This document shows positions 52,571-60,592 of a stretch of 64,000 bases of DNA, in pieces. This DNA is from Streptomyces massasporeus (GTDB taxonomy: Bacteria > Actinomycetota > Actinomycetes > Streptomycetales > Streptomycetaceae), in contig NZ_BMSE01000005.1 in the NCBI RefSeq assembly GCF_014648995.1, forward strand, positions 62,001 through 126,000. Reading direction: 5' to 3'. Both the position numbers and the translations under genes were made by a program. Under the pieces are notes generated by a model, which worked only from the letters and a program-made list of their open reading frames with translations, was not told the origin of the DNA and searched no databases. How positions within the stretch are numbered: position 1 is the first letter of the stretch; every line of letters begins with the position of its first letter.

Positions 52571-53197
52571 GTGCGCCCTCGACGTCTCCGTTCCGCTCTC
52601 ACCCTTCTCGGCGCAGTGGCGACGGCGGCCACTCTGGCCCTCAGCCAGGCCGGCCCGGCCACCGCCGACACCCAGCGGCCCGCCCCCGCACGCCAGTCGG
52701 CCACCGCCCACGGCCTCGCCTCGGTGACCGACCTGTTCGCCCAGCGGCTGCTGCTGGCCGACAAGGTCGCCGCCGCCAAGTACGGCACGGACACGCCGAT
52801 CGACGACCCGGCGCGCGAGGCGCAGATCCTGGCCGACGTCCGGTCCCGGGCGGCCGGCCTCGGCCTCGACCCGGACGCCGTGGCCGCTGTCTTCCGGGAC
52901 CAGATCGAGGCCAACAAGCTGGTGCAGCGCGGTCTCCACGCCCGCTGGGACGCGAACCCGGGTGAGCGCCCCACCGAGCGCCCCGACCTGGCCAAGGAGG
53001 TCCGCCCGGCCCTGGACCGCATCACCACCGGACTGCTGGCCGCGCTGGCCGAGACGGATCGGGACCGGGCGGTGCCGTCGTGCGGTCCGCGCCTGGCCGT
53101 GGCCGCCGGCTGGTCCGCGTACACCCACCGGCTCGACGCCCTGCACCTGGAGGGACTCGGTCGGGCGCTGCCGTCGGTGTGCGCCGGCTCCCGGTAG
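52571..53197 (+). CDS. Secreted chorismate mutase (AroQ-gamma type)
   Basis: The 208-residue protein starts with a Sec signal peptide (about 1-33, ending ATA-D), then an all-helical AroQ domain. Motifs are DLFAQRLLLADKVAAAKYGTDTPIDDPAREAQIL and AAVFRDQIEANKLVQRGLHARW, matching the exported *MtCM type. It converts chorismate to prephenate outside the cytoplasm; the purpose there is unresolved. Two Cys (about 176 and 204) may form a disulfide. The GTG is 7 nt after AAAGG. Confidence 0.92.
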   Translation: MRPRRLRSALTLLGAVATAATLALSQAGPATADTQRPAPARQSATAHGLASVTDLFAQRLLLADKVAAAKYGTDTPIDDPAREAQILADVRSRAAGLGLDPDAVAAVFRDQIEANKLVQRGLHARWDANPGERPTERPDLAKEVRPALDRITTGLLAALAETDRDRAVPSCGPRLAVAAGWSAYTHRLDALHLEGLGRALPSVCAGSR

Positions 53198-53224
53198 CCC
53201 CGCCGCTCGGAAGGGGCCGTCGGT

Positions 53225-53695
53225 TCAGAAGGGGCCGTCGGCCTCGACGAGCCGGGCCAGGTTCGCCAGGGCCATGCGCGTGCCCGTCTCGTTGTCGGCG
53301 GCGGGCACGGCGTCGGGGAGGCCCTCGTGGACCATGAGGACCTCGGTGCCGCCGCCCTCGGCGTCCGTGAGCGTGGTCGTCAGCGTCATGGCGCCGCCCA
53401 GCGCCGGGTCGGTGGTCTCGAACTCGAGCACCTCGACCACCTGCTCGTCCGGCACGAGCCGCGCGAAGTGCCCGTGGTAGGTGTCGGTGTGCGCGGCCGA
53501 CTTCCCGGAGGCGTCCGCTGCTTCGTAGGTGAGCGAGATACGGAACCCGCCGCCCTCGCGGGCGTCGAACGCGTGCACCTCGGCGCGCATCCCGGTCGGC
53601 ACCCGCCAGCGCGCGATCGCCTCCGCGCTCAGCAGCGCCCGGTAGACGGCGGCACGGGGAGCGTCGACATGGCCGGAGACCCGGGACGTGTACAT
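53225..53695 (-). CDS. SRPBCC/AHSA1-like ligand-binding protein
   Basis: The 156-residue protein has a Bet v 1-like fold: SGHVDAPRAAVYRALLSAEAIARWRVP at the start, a GGGFRISLTYEAA strand and a C-terminal helix NETGTRMALANLARLV. It probably binds a small hydrophobic ligand; no catalysis is shown. It starts 10 nt after DUF779's stop in the same direction, so both are likely one operon. An 18-bp spaced direct repeat (GAAGGGGCCGTCGG, 53210 and 53228) covers its last codons. Confidence 0.85.
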   Translation of the reverse strand: MYTSRVSGHVDAPRAAVYRALLSAEAIARWRVPTGMRAEVHAFDAREGGGFRISLTYEAADASGKSAAHTDTYHGHFARLVPDEQVVEVLEFETTDPALGGAMTLTTTLTDAEGGGTEVLMVHEGLPDAVPAADNETGTRMALANLARLVEADGPF

Positions 53696-53705
53696 GGGCC
53701 CCACC

Positions 53706-54110
53706 CTAGGCGGTGTGGTCGGCCCCGTTCGGCAGCGGCGGTTCCGAGTCGAGGCGGCGCAGTTCCTCGTCGGTGAGGAGGCGGGAGCGGAGCAGGAAGC
53801 GGACGCCCTCCGGGGCCTCCAGGGAGAAGCCGCTGCCCCGGCCGGGGACCACGTCCACGGTGAGATGGGTGTGCGACCAGTACGTGAACTGGTCCGCGCT
53901 CATCCAGAACGGGGTGTCCCCGGCCACGTGCCCCAGCAGGAGGTCCGAGGCGCCGACCCGGAACTCGCCGCGCGGGTAGCACATCGGGGCGCTGCCGTCG
54001 CAGCAGCCGCCGGACTGGTGGAACATCACCGGCCCGTGCGTCCCGGTCAGCCGCCGCAGCAGGTCCTCGGCGGCGGGGGTCAGTTCGACACGTCCTGTGC
54101 GCACGGTCAT
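53706..54110 (-). CDS. DUF779 domain protein
   Basis: The 134-residue protein has the DUF779 core HGPVMFHQSGGCCDGSAPMC with adjacent cysteines, then GDTPFWMSADQFTYWSHTHLTVDVVPGRGSGFSLE. In many actinobacteria the family sits next to aldehyde dehydrogenase genes; here its partner is an SRPBCC protein. The Cys cluster suggests metal binding. Start ATG 54110 has AGGAGG 5 nt upstream; the longer frame (54215) does not. Confidence 0.87.
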   Translation of the reverse strand: MTVRTGRVELTPAAEDLLRRLTGTHGPVMFHQSGGCCDGSAPMCYPRGEFRVGASDLLLGHVAGDTPFWMSADQFTYWSHTHLTVDVVPGRGSGFSLEAPEGVRFLLRSRLLTDEELRRLDSEPPLPNGADHTA

Positions 54111-54199
54111 GAGTTCCTCCTGGCGGTGCCGGTGGGGTCGGGGACCGGTCCGTATCGCGAGTCCCCCAGTATCCGCCGCCGTAGGGGGGAGGGCCACAA

Positions 54200-54230
54200 G
54201 GCGGGAGCGGTACACCTGTCCGCTCCCGCC
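54200..54230. terminator. Terminator after the ferredoxin reductase gene
   Basis: GGCGGGAGCGG and CCGCTCCCGCC pair perfectly (11 bp) with a 9-nt loop. It lies between the reductase stop and the DUF779 start, closing the P450 operon. Confidence 0.8.
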
Positions 54231-54246
54231 CCGCCGGGCGTACGGA

Positions 54247-55425
54247 TCAGGCCGCCGCGGCCCCCACCGCCTCCCGCCAGGCCGCTCCGCCGGCGACGGC
54301 CTGCCGCCATGCGCGCACCGCCCTGGGCGGCACGCCCATCGCCAGGGCGCCGGTCAGCCGGTCACCCCTGCGGTACGCGGCCACGAACCGCTGCTCGGCC
54401 AAGTCCCCTTCCACAACGGCGACTTCGTCGTGTCCGCGCAGGAAGCCGTACGCCTGGATCCTCGTGCCGTACTGGTCCGACCAGAAGTAGGGCACCGGCG
54501 CGAACGGCCGGCGGCCCTCCGGTGCGGCGAGCAGGTTGCGGGCGGCGGCCATGCCCTGCTCGGCGGCGTGGGTGCGATGCTCGATCCGCATCGACGTCCC
54601 GAACAGCGGGTTGTCCCAGCGGGCCACGTCACCGGCCGCGTAGACACCCGGTGCCGCCTGGCAGTACGCGTCGCACAGCACGCCGTCGCCGACCGGCAGT
54701 CCGCTGTCCGCCAGCCACTCGGTGTTGGGGAGCGAACCGACGGCGACCAGGACCTCGTCGGCCTCGACCACCTCACCGCCGGCCAGCCGTACGCCGCCGT
54801 CGGTCATCCCGGTCACGGTGACGCCGGTGCGCAGTTCCACGCCGTGGTCGAGGTGTGTCCAGCTGAGCAGCCGGCCGACCTCGGTGCCGACGGCGTGGGC
54901 CAGCGGCACGGGAGCCGGTTCCAGCAGGGTCACCCGCGCGCCCAGCCCCCGGGCCACCGCGGCGGCCTCGGCACCGAGGAACCCGGCGCCCACCACGACC
55001 AGACGGCGGCCGGGGCGCAGCCGCTCGCGCAGCGCGAGGGCGTCGTCCAGGGTGCGCAGCACATGCGCGCCCCGGTCACCGGGCAGCCGCCGGGGCCGGA
55101 CGCCCGTGGCCACGATCAGCCCGTCGTAGCGCAGGTGCGAGCCGTCGGCCAGCCGCACCGTACGGTCCGTCAGGTCGAGGCCCGTCGCCGCCGTCCCGAG
55201 CCGCAGGTCGAGGCCGAGTGCGTCGAGGTCGGCCTGCGGGCGCAACGGGAGCTGCCCGGTGGTCCACGCGCCGGAGAGGATCTGCTTGGACAGCGGGGGC
55301 CGGTCGTAGGGGGCGTGGGGTTCGTCGCCGACCAGGGCCAGTGTGCCGTCGAAGCCGGTCCGGCGGAGCGTCTCGGCCGCCGCGAGCCCCGCGGCCGACG
55401 CGCCGACGACCACGACGCACCTCAC
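54247..55425 (-). CDS. FAD-dependent ferredoxin reductase
   Basis: The 392-residue protein has FAD motif VVGASAAGLAAAETL (6-20), a PYDRPPLSKQ segment, a second motif VVVGAGFLGAEAA for NADH, and GVYAAGDVA near the flavin. The C-terminal Reductase_C domain has YFWSDQYGTRIQAYG. It passes electrons from NAD(P)H to the ferredoxin encoded just upstream, then to the P450. The GTG overlaps the ferredoxin TGA (GTGA). Such a reductase beside its P450 is less common than a P450-ferredoxin pair alone. Confidence 0.93.
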   Translation of the reverse strand: MRCVVVVGASAAGLAAAETLRRTGFDGTLALVGDEPHAPYDRPPLSKQILSGAWTTGQLPLRPQADLDALGLDLRLGTAATGLDLTDRTVRLADGSHLRYDGLIVATGVRPRRLPGDRGAHVLRTLDDALALRERLRPGRRLVVVGAGFLGAEAAAVARGLGARVTLLEPAPVPLAHAVGTEVGRLLSWTHLDHGVELRTGVTVTGMTDGGVRLAGGEVVEADEVLVAVGSLPNTEWLADSGLPVGDGVLCDAYCQAAPGVYAAGDVARWDNPLFGTSMRIEHRTHAAEQGMAAARNLLAAPEGRRPFAPVPYFWSDQYGTRIQAYGFLRGHDEVAVVEGDLAEQRFVAAYRRGDRLTGALAMGVPPRAVRAWRQAVAGGAAWREAVGAAAA

Positions 55426-55628
55426 CGCTCAACCAGCCGGATCGCCGCGGCCGGGCAGACGGATACGGCCTCGCGCACATCGTCGAGCAGGTCCTCGCCC
55501 GGCGTCTCCTCCAGCAGGATCGCGACGCCGTCGTCGTCGCGCTGGTCGAAGACGTCGGGGGCGGCCATCACGCACTGGCCCGACGCCACGCACTTCGGTA
55601 CGTCCAGTTCCACACGCATGCTTGTCAT
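55422..55628 (-). CDS. 3Fe-4S ferredoxin
   Basis: The 68-residue ferredoxin has Cys13, Cys19 and Cys58 in the arrangement C-x5-C...C-P with Ala/Gly replacing the second Cys, so it binds a 3Fe-4S cluster. It is of the type that serves Streptomyces CYP105 enzymes (SuaB, SoyB). It overlaps the reductase gene by 4 nt and follows the P450 by 41 nt. The ATG at 55628 is preceded by GAGAG; an ATG three codons on is possible. Confidence 0.92.
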   Translation of the reverse strand: MTSMRVELDVPKCVASGQCVMAAPDVFDQRDDDGVAILLEETPGEDLLDDVREAVSVCPAAAIRLVER

Positions 55629-55669
55629 CCCGGTTCTCTCGGTGGGGGGATCAGTGGGGGTGGGAGGGG

Positions 55670-56911
55670 TCACCAGGCCACCGGCAGGCCGTGCACGCCG
55701 TAGGTGGTACCGGTGTGGTCGAACTCCAGCTCCTCGACGGGCACAGCGAGCCGCAGGGTGGGGATGCGGCGGTAGAGGGTGCCGTAGACGACCTGGAGTT
55801 CCAGCCGGGCCAGGTTCTGGCCCAGGCACTGGTGAGGGCCGTAGCCGAATGCCTGGTGGATCCGGGCCGGGCGGGTGAGGTCGAGCCGTTCGGCCTCGGG
55901 GAAGACCTCCGGGTCCCAGTTCGCGGCGTGCAGGTCGAAGATGATGCCGTCGCCCTTGCGGATGACGACGTCGCCGATCTCGATGTCGTCCTTGGCGACC
56001 CGGCGCACGCCGGTCTGGACGATGGACAGGTAACGCAGCACCTCGTCCACGGCGTTGGCGATCAGCTTCGGGTCGTCGCTCCCGCGCAGCAGGGCGAGCT
56101 GGTCGGGGTGCTGGAGCAGGGCGATGGTGCCGAGGCTGATCATCGTCGCCGTGGTCTCGTGACCGGCGATCAGCATGGCGACTCCCATGTGCACGGCCTC
56201 GGTGTGCGCCATCTCCCCGGCCCGCACCCGGCCGGCCATCTCCGACAGCACGTCCTCGCCCGGGTCGGCCGTCTTCCGCTTGAGCAACTCGTCGAGGTAG
56301 GCGGCCAGTTCGCCGCCGGCCCGCCGGGCCTCCTCCGGCGGAGCCGCCCCGTCCAGCACCAGGCTGCTGCTGCGCTGGAAGAAGTCATGGTCCGCGTACG
56401 GCACTCCGAGCAGCTCGGCGATCACCAGCGACGGCACCGGCAGGGCGAACGCCTGGAGCAGATCGACCGGGTTGGGGCCGTCCAGCATCCGGTCGACGAG
56501 CTCGTCGACGATCTTCTGGACCGGCTCCCGCATCTTCTCGATGCGCTTGACCACGAACGGACCGTTGACGGTCCGCCGCAGCCGCGTGTGCTCCGGGGCG
56601 TCCGTGTTGGTGATGAGCCGCGGTGTGACCGGCGCGATCTCCGCCCGGTGCGCGTTGACGTACGGGAAGCCGGGGTCGAGGTCGTCGTCGCTGACACGCG
56701 GGTCGGGCAGCAGGGCCCGCTGGTCGGCATGCCGGGTGACCAGCCAGGGCGTGCTGCCGTTCCAGATCCGCACCCGCGTGATCGGATTCTCGGCCCGCAG
56801 CTCCTGCGTGGCCGGGGCAGGGGCGAGCGGGCACTCGGCCGCCCGCGGCAGCGGATACTCGGGCAGCGGCCCGGAGGCACCGGTGACGGGGCAGGACAGG
56901 ACATCGGACAT
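55670..56911 (-). CDS. Cytochrome P450, CYP105-like
   Basis: The 413-residue P450 has the I-helix AGHETTATM, ExxR as EVLR, and the heme loop FGYGPHQCLGQNLA. LITNTDAPEHTRLRRTVNGPFVVKRI and FALPVPSLVIAELLGVPYADHDFFQ resemble CYP105 family proteins, which oxidise xenobiotics, macrolides or steroids. It heads a P450-ferredoxin-reductase operon, so it can receive electrons directly. An AGGAG 5 nt before the ATG at 56911 decides the start. It lies 192 nt downstream of a small membrane protein gene, so it may be read from the MFS promoter or have its own. Confidence 0.93.
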   Translation of the reverse strand: MSDVLSCPVTGASGPLPEYPLPRAAECPLAPAPATQELRAENPITRVRIWNGSTPWLVTRHADQRALLPDPRVSDDDLDPGFPYVNAHRAEIAPVTPRLITNTDAPEHTRLRRTVNGPFVVKRIEKMREPVQKIVDELVDRMLDGPNPVDLLQAFALPVPSLVIAELLGVPYADHDFFQRSSSLVLDGAAPPEEARRAGGELAAYLDELLKRKTADPGEDVLSEMAGRVRAGEMAHTEAVHMGVAMLIAGHETTATMISLGTIALLQHPDQLALLRGSDDPKLIANAVDEVLRYLSIVQTGVRRVAKDDIEIGDVVIRKGDGIIFDLHAANWDPEVFPEAERLDLTRPARIHQAFGYGPHQCLGQNLARLELQVVYGTLYRRIPTLRLAVPVEELEFDHTGTTYGVHGLPVAW

Positions 56912-57103
56912 GGCATCTCCTGGTGAGGTGCGGTGGGGGGCTCCGGCGGGATCGGACTCCCGAAGGCCGGAGTCGGCGCGCAGGCGGTGGAAGAACTGGT
57001 CCACCGGTGGGGAAGCGGAGCGGGCCGGCATCGTCCGGTCGGCTCCCTGACGTGAGGCGGTCCTGGCCCACGTCGCACGCGGGAAGGTGGCCCTCGGCCG
57101 TGT

Positions 57104-57481
57104 CTACGGATGGGCCACTCTGCGGCGCCGTGCGACGATCCCGCCCGCCGCGCCGAGCGCGACCAGGCCCATCGCGGCGGCGGCGGCGGTGCCCTTCACC
57201 CCGTCCAGGGCGACGTACATCGCCGTGGCCGCACCGCCGTTGAACAGGAACAGGAACCACAGCGTGCCGGGCCTGGCCAGGAAGGCCGAGATCCCCGGCT
57301 TCCTGGCGAGACGCGTACCGGTGACGAGCGCGACGGCGGACCCGGCGATCGTGGCCACGCCCTGCTGCGTGCCGTCGAGGACGGCACCGGCGCCCAGGGC
57401 GGCGGCCAGTCCGGCGCCGAAGAAGGCCCAGAGCAGCAGGTCGGCGACGACGGACTTGGCGGCGGAGGGAGACGGAGACAT
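57104..57481 (-). CDS. Small membrane protein, function unknown
   Basis: The 125-residue protein has four hydrophobic helices separated by short loops and ends in Arg-rich sequence. No catalytic or binding motif is visible, and I do not recognise the family. It lies 54 nt after the MFS pump gene in the same direction and upstream of the P450 operon, so it may take part in the same export or oxidation response. A ribosome site AGAGGTG precedes its ATG. Confidence 0.7.
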   Translation of the reverse strand: MSPSPSAAKSVVADLLLWAFFGAGLAAALGAGAVLDGTQQGVATIAGSAVALVTGTRLARKPGISAFLARPGTLWFLFLFNGGAATAMYVALDGVKGTAAAAAMGLVALGAAGGIVARRRRVAHP

Positions 57482-57535
57482 GGAGGCACCTCTTTTGGCG
57501 GGGCGTGGGGGAGGAGGGGCTGGCAGGAGGGCGGT

Positions 57536-58990
57536 TCAGGCCTGCGCGTCGGAGGATTCCGCCGGTTCGACGGCCGTTCGCCGGCGCGGAAGGAAGGAGG
57601 CGAGCGCGAAGGCGAGGACGGCCGAGCCGGCGCCGAGGGCCATGACCGACTTGAAGCCGTTCTCCGAGGGCAGGGCGTGGCCGCCGAAGTCGGTGGTCAG
57701 CTGCGCCAGGATGACGCCGGCGAGGGCACTGGCGAACGACGTGCCCATCGAACGCATCAGGGTGTTGAGGCTGTTGGCCGCGGCCGTCTCGGAGGCGGGC
57801 ACCGCGCTCATGATCAGGGCGGGCATGGCGCCGTAGGCGAAGCCGACACCGCCGCCGATGACGCAGGCCACGAGCACGATGTGCCAGACCTCGGACATCA
57901 GCACGATGCTCAGGCCGTACCCGGCGGCCACGACGAGAGCGCCGATCATCAGCGTGACCTTCGGTCCCTTGGCCCTCGTGATGCCCGCGGACACGGCGGA
58001 CATGGCCATCATGACCAGCCCCTGCGGCGCCAGGATCAGGCCGACGGCCAGCATCGACCTGCCCAGGCCGTAGCCGGTCTGCTCGGGCAGCTGGAGGACC
58101 TGCGGCAGCACGAGCGACATGGCGAACATCGAGAAGCCGAGTGCGACCGAGGCGAGGTTGGTGAACAGCACCTGGCGGCGGGCGGTGGTGCGCAGGTCCA
58201 CCAGCGGCCGGCCGGTGCGCAGTTCGTACCGTCCCCAGGCGAGGAAGACCACGGCCGCGCCGGCGAACAGCCCCAGGGTCGTGCCGCTGGTCCAGCCCCA
58301 GTCGCCGCCCTTGGAGACGGCCAGCAGCAGGGACACCAGGGCGGTGGACAGGCCGAGGGAGCCGAGCAGGTCGAAGCTGCCACCGGTGCGGACCGTCGAC
58401 TCGGGCACGATCAGCCCGACGAGCGCGAGGGCCACGACACCGAGGACGGCGGAGATCCAGAACAGCATGTGCCAGTCGTAGCGGTCGGCGATGAAGGCGG
58501 CCGCGGGCAGTCCGAGCGCGCCGCCCACGCCCAGGGATGCGCTCATCAGCGCGGTGGAGCCGGCGAGCCGCTCGGCGGGCAGCACGTCGCGCATGATGCT
58601 GATGCCGAGCGGGACGACCGCCGCCGACAGGCCCTGGAGCGTCCGGCCCGCGATCATCGGGACGAGCGAGTCGCTCAGCGCGCAGACCACCGAGCCGGAC
58701 ACCAGCAGCACGATGCTGACCAGGAGCAGGCGGCGCTTGCCGAACATGTCGCCGAGGCGCCCGACGACCGGGGTGGCGACGGCGGCGGCCAGCAGGGTGG
58801 CGGTGACCGCCCACGCGGCGTTCGCCGCGGAGGCGTCGAGGTAGTTCGGCAGCTCGGGAACGATCGGGATGACCAGGGTCTGCATCAGCGAGACCACGAT
58901 CCCGGCGAGGGCGAGCACGGCGACGACGCCGTTCGGTCTGCTCGGGGCGGAGGGACCGGTCTGGCGGCGGCGGGTAAGGGTGTGGGACAT
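57536..58990 (-). CDS. MFS transporter, DHA2 (14-helix) family
   Basis: The 484-residue exporter has 14 helices and motifs VVGRLGDMFGKRRLLLVS (motif A), RTLQGLSAAVVPLGISIMRDVLP and GVGGALGLPAAAF (motif C). LNTLMRSMGTSFASAL is also typical of drug/H+ antiporters. It is transcribed divergently from a MarR gene with three operator-like repeats in the 122-nt gap, so it should be induced by the regulator's ligand. The same transcript may continue into the small membrane protein and the P450 operon. Confidence 0.93.
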   Translation of the reverse strand: MSHTLTRRRQTGPSAPSRPNGVVAVLALAGIVVSLMQTLVIPIVPELPNYLDASAANAAWAVTATLLAAAVATPVVGRLGDMFGKRRLLLVSIVLLVSGSVVCALSDSLVPMIAGRTLQGLSAAVVPLGISIMRDVLPAERLAGSTALMSASLGVGGALGLPAAAFIADRYDWHMLFWISAVLGVVALALVGLIVPESTVRTGGSFDLLGSLGLSTALVSLLLAVSKGGDWGWTSGTTLGLFAGAAVVFLAWGRYELRTGRPLVDLRTTARRQVLFTNLASVALGFSMFAMSLVLPQVLQLPEQTGYGLGRSMLAVGLILAPQGLVMMAMSAVSAGITRAKGPKVTLMIGALVVAAGYGLSIVLMSEVWHIVLVACVIGGGVGFAYGAMPALIMSAVPASETAAANSLNTLMRSMGTSFASALAGVILAQLTTDFGGHALPSENGFKSVMALGAGSAVLAFALASFLPRRRTAVEPAESSDAQA

Positions 58991-59022
58991 GGACGTGACT
59001 CCGTGCTGACGGGGGAGCGAAA

Positions 59023-59096
59023 TTGCTTGACTTAGGCAAGCAGGTGTCCATTGCCGAAGTCAAGCAACTTTGCGCATTGCTTAACTTAGGCAAGCA
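59023..59096. promoter_or_regulatory. Three MarR-operator-like repeats in the MFS/MarR divergent gap
   Basis: Site 1 (59023-59042) and site 3 (59077-59096) read TTGCTT[G/A]ACTTAGGCAAGCA on the + strand; they differ at one base. A shortened, inverted copy (one mismatch in 17) is at 59051-59067. Each has TGCTT/AAGCA ends that form an inverted repeat. Spacing of the two direct copies is 54 nt, close to five helical turns. A TAGGGT near 59101 may be the MarR -10 box. Confidence 0.8.
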
Positions 59097-59112
59097 CCTC
59101 TAGGGTGGTCGC

Positions 59113-59649
59113 ATGTCCACGCCGCACCACCGCGAGGATCCCGCCCGGTCGGCCACGGTAGAGATCGAGCGAGCCCTCAACCGGATCACCTACCTGGCGG
59201 GCCGCTCCCGGCAGCACGAGCGTCTGATGGCGGAGTCGGGCCTGTCCCTGGACCGGGCCGCCGTGGCGATCCTGCGGCACATCGCCGAGAGCGAGCCGCT
59301 GCGCCCGGGGGTCCTCGCCGTCCGGCTGTCGGTGGAGGCGTCCCACGTCACCCGGCAGCTGCGGCAGCTGGAGCAGGCCGGCCACGTCGTCCGCGTCCCG
59401 GACCCGGACGACCGGCGCGCCCAGCGCGTCCAGCTCACCGAGGCGGGCCTGGACGCGGTCGAGCGCATGCGGGAGGTGCGCCGCCGGGGCATGGACGCCA
59501 CCCTCGCCGCCTGGTCGTCCGAGGACCTGGGACGGCTGGCCGGGCTGTTCGGCCGGCTCGTCGACGACTTCGTCCGGCACGCCGAGATCGAGATCCACGA
59601 CCGTCCCGCGGCCCTGCCGCCCGGCCGGGAAGCCGATCACGGACGCTGA
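59113..59649 (+). CDS. MarR family transcriptional regulator
   Basis: The 178-residue winged-helix protein has [47 protein letters not shown] (helix-turn-helix) and [18 protein letters not shown] (wing). Dimerisation helices flank this. It faces the MFS pump and probably represses both genes through the three nearby repeats. The protein is longer than usual at the C-terminus, which ends in His- and Pro-rich sequence. A kinase-fold gene starts 5 nt downstream. Confidence 0.93.
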   Translation: MSTPHHREDPARSATVEIERALNRITYLAGRSRQHERLMAESGLSLDRAAVAILRHIAESEPLRPGVLAVRLSVEASHVTRQLRQLEQAGHVVRVPDPDDRRAQRVQLTEAGLDAVERMREVRRRGMDATLAAWSSEDLGRLAGLFGRLVDDFVRHAEIEIHDRPAALPPGREADHGR

Positions 59650-59653
59650 TTGA

Positions 59654-60586
59654 ATGCCGGGCATGACCGAGACCGACGCGCACGGGCCCGACCGCTGGGT
59701 CCAGTACTTCGCCCGGCGCGGATACCCCGGCGCCCGGCGGCTCGCCTCCGGCATGGAAGGGACCGTCTACCGGCTCCGGGAAGGGACCGTCGCGAAGGTG
59801 TGGGCCGGGCGGGCACCCGAGGACTTCGACCTCACCCGACGGCTCTACGCCGACATCGCCCGGCACCCCCTGCCCTTCGGCACGCCGAGGATCCTCGACG
59901 CCGAGGAGTACGGCGGGGTGCTCGTCAGCTATGAACGCGAGCTCGGCGGACGCCCGTTGCGCTCCGACGGAGACGGCAGGCGGCCCGCCCGTGACCTGCC
60001 CCGCCGGGAGACCGACGCCCTGCTCACCGTCCTGCGCGCACTGGCCTCCGTGCCGGGCAGCGACGTCATGCGGCGCCTGGTGATCCAGGGGGACGACCGG
60101 CCGCTGTGGCAGGGCCACTCCCGCTTCTGCGACGCGCTCGCCGCCCTCGTGGAACGGGCCGCCGGCCGCAACCGGGACGCCCTCGCCGCGCACGTGCCGC
60201 AACTCGCCGACGTCGTGTCCCGTACCGTCGCCTCGCTGCGGGCGTTGCCCGACCGGCCCGAGAGCGTCGTCCACGGCGACCTGGTGCCGCCCAACATCCA
60301 CCTGGACGAGGCCGGGCACCCGGTCGCCGTCCTCGACTTCGGGTTCTGCACCACCGCCGGCGACCCCGCCTTCGAGGCCGCCGTCACGGCCGCCGTCTGG
60401 GACATGTACGGACCCGACGCCGCACACCACACCACCGAGCTGACCCGTCTGTTCGCCCGCGAACTGGGCCATGCCGAAGAGGTCCTGGACCTCTACCGGA
60501 AGGCCTACGCCCTCATCACGTACGACCTCTTCGGCACGGGCCCGCACGACGGGCACTTCCGCTGGTGCGCCGCCCTGTTGCGGTGA
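59654..60586 (+). CDS. Aminoglycoside phosphotransferase-fold kinase
   Basis: The 310-residue protein has the APH fold. The catalytic HGDLVPPNIH loop is near residue 206 with Asp and Asn in place, and LDFGF supplies the metal-binding Asp. GMEGTVYRLREGTVAKVW is the nucleotide-binding lobe with its Lys. It could phosphorylate an antibiotic, a sugar or a metabolite; sequence does not say which. It starts 5 nt after the MarR gene, so it is probably cotranscribed. ATG 59654 was chosen; ATG 59663 is equally possible. Confidence 0.85.
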   Translation: MPGMTETDAHGPDRWVQYFARRGYPGARRLASGMEGTVYRLREGTVAKVWAGRAPEDFDLTRRLYADIARHPLPFGTPRILDAEEYGGVLVSYERELGGRPLRSDGDGRRPARDLPRRETDALLTVLRALASVPGSDVMRRLVIQGDDRPLWQGHSRFCDALAALVERAAGRNRDALAAHVPQLADVVSRTVASLRALPDRPESVVHGDLVPPNIHLDEAGHPVAVLDFGFCTTAGDPAFEAAVTAAVWDMYGPDAAHHTTELTRLFARELGHAEEVLDLYRKAYALITYDLFGTGPHDGHFRWCAALLR

Positions 60587-60592
60587 CGCGCA

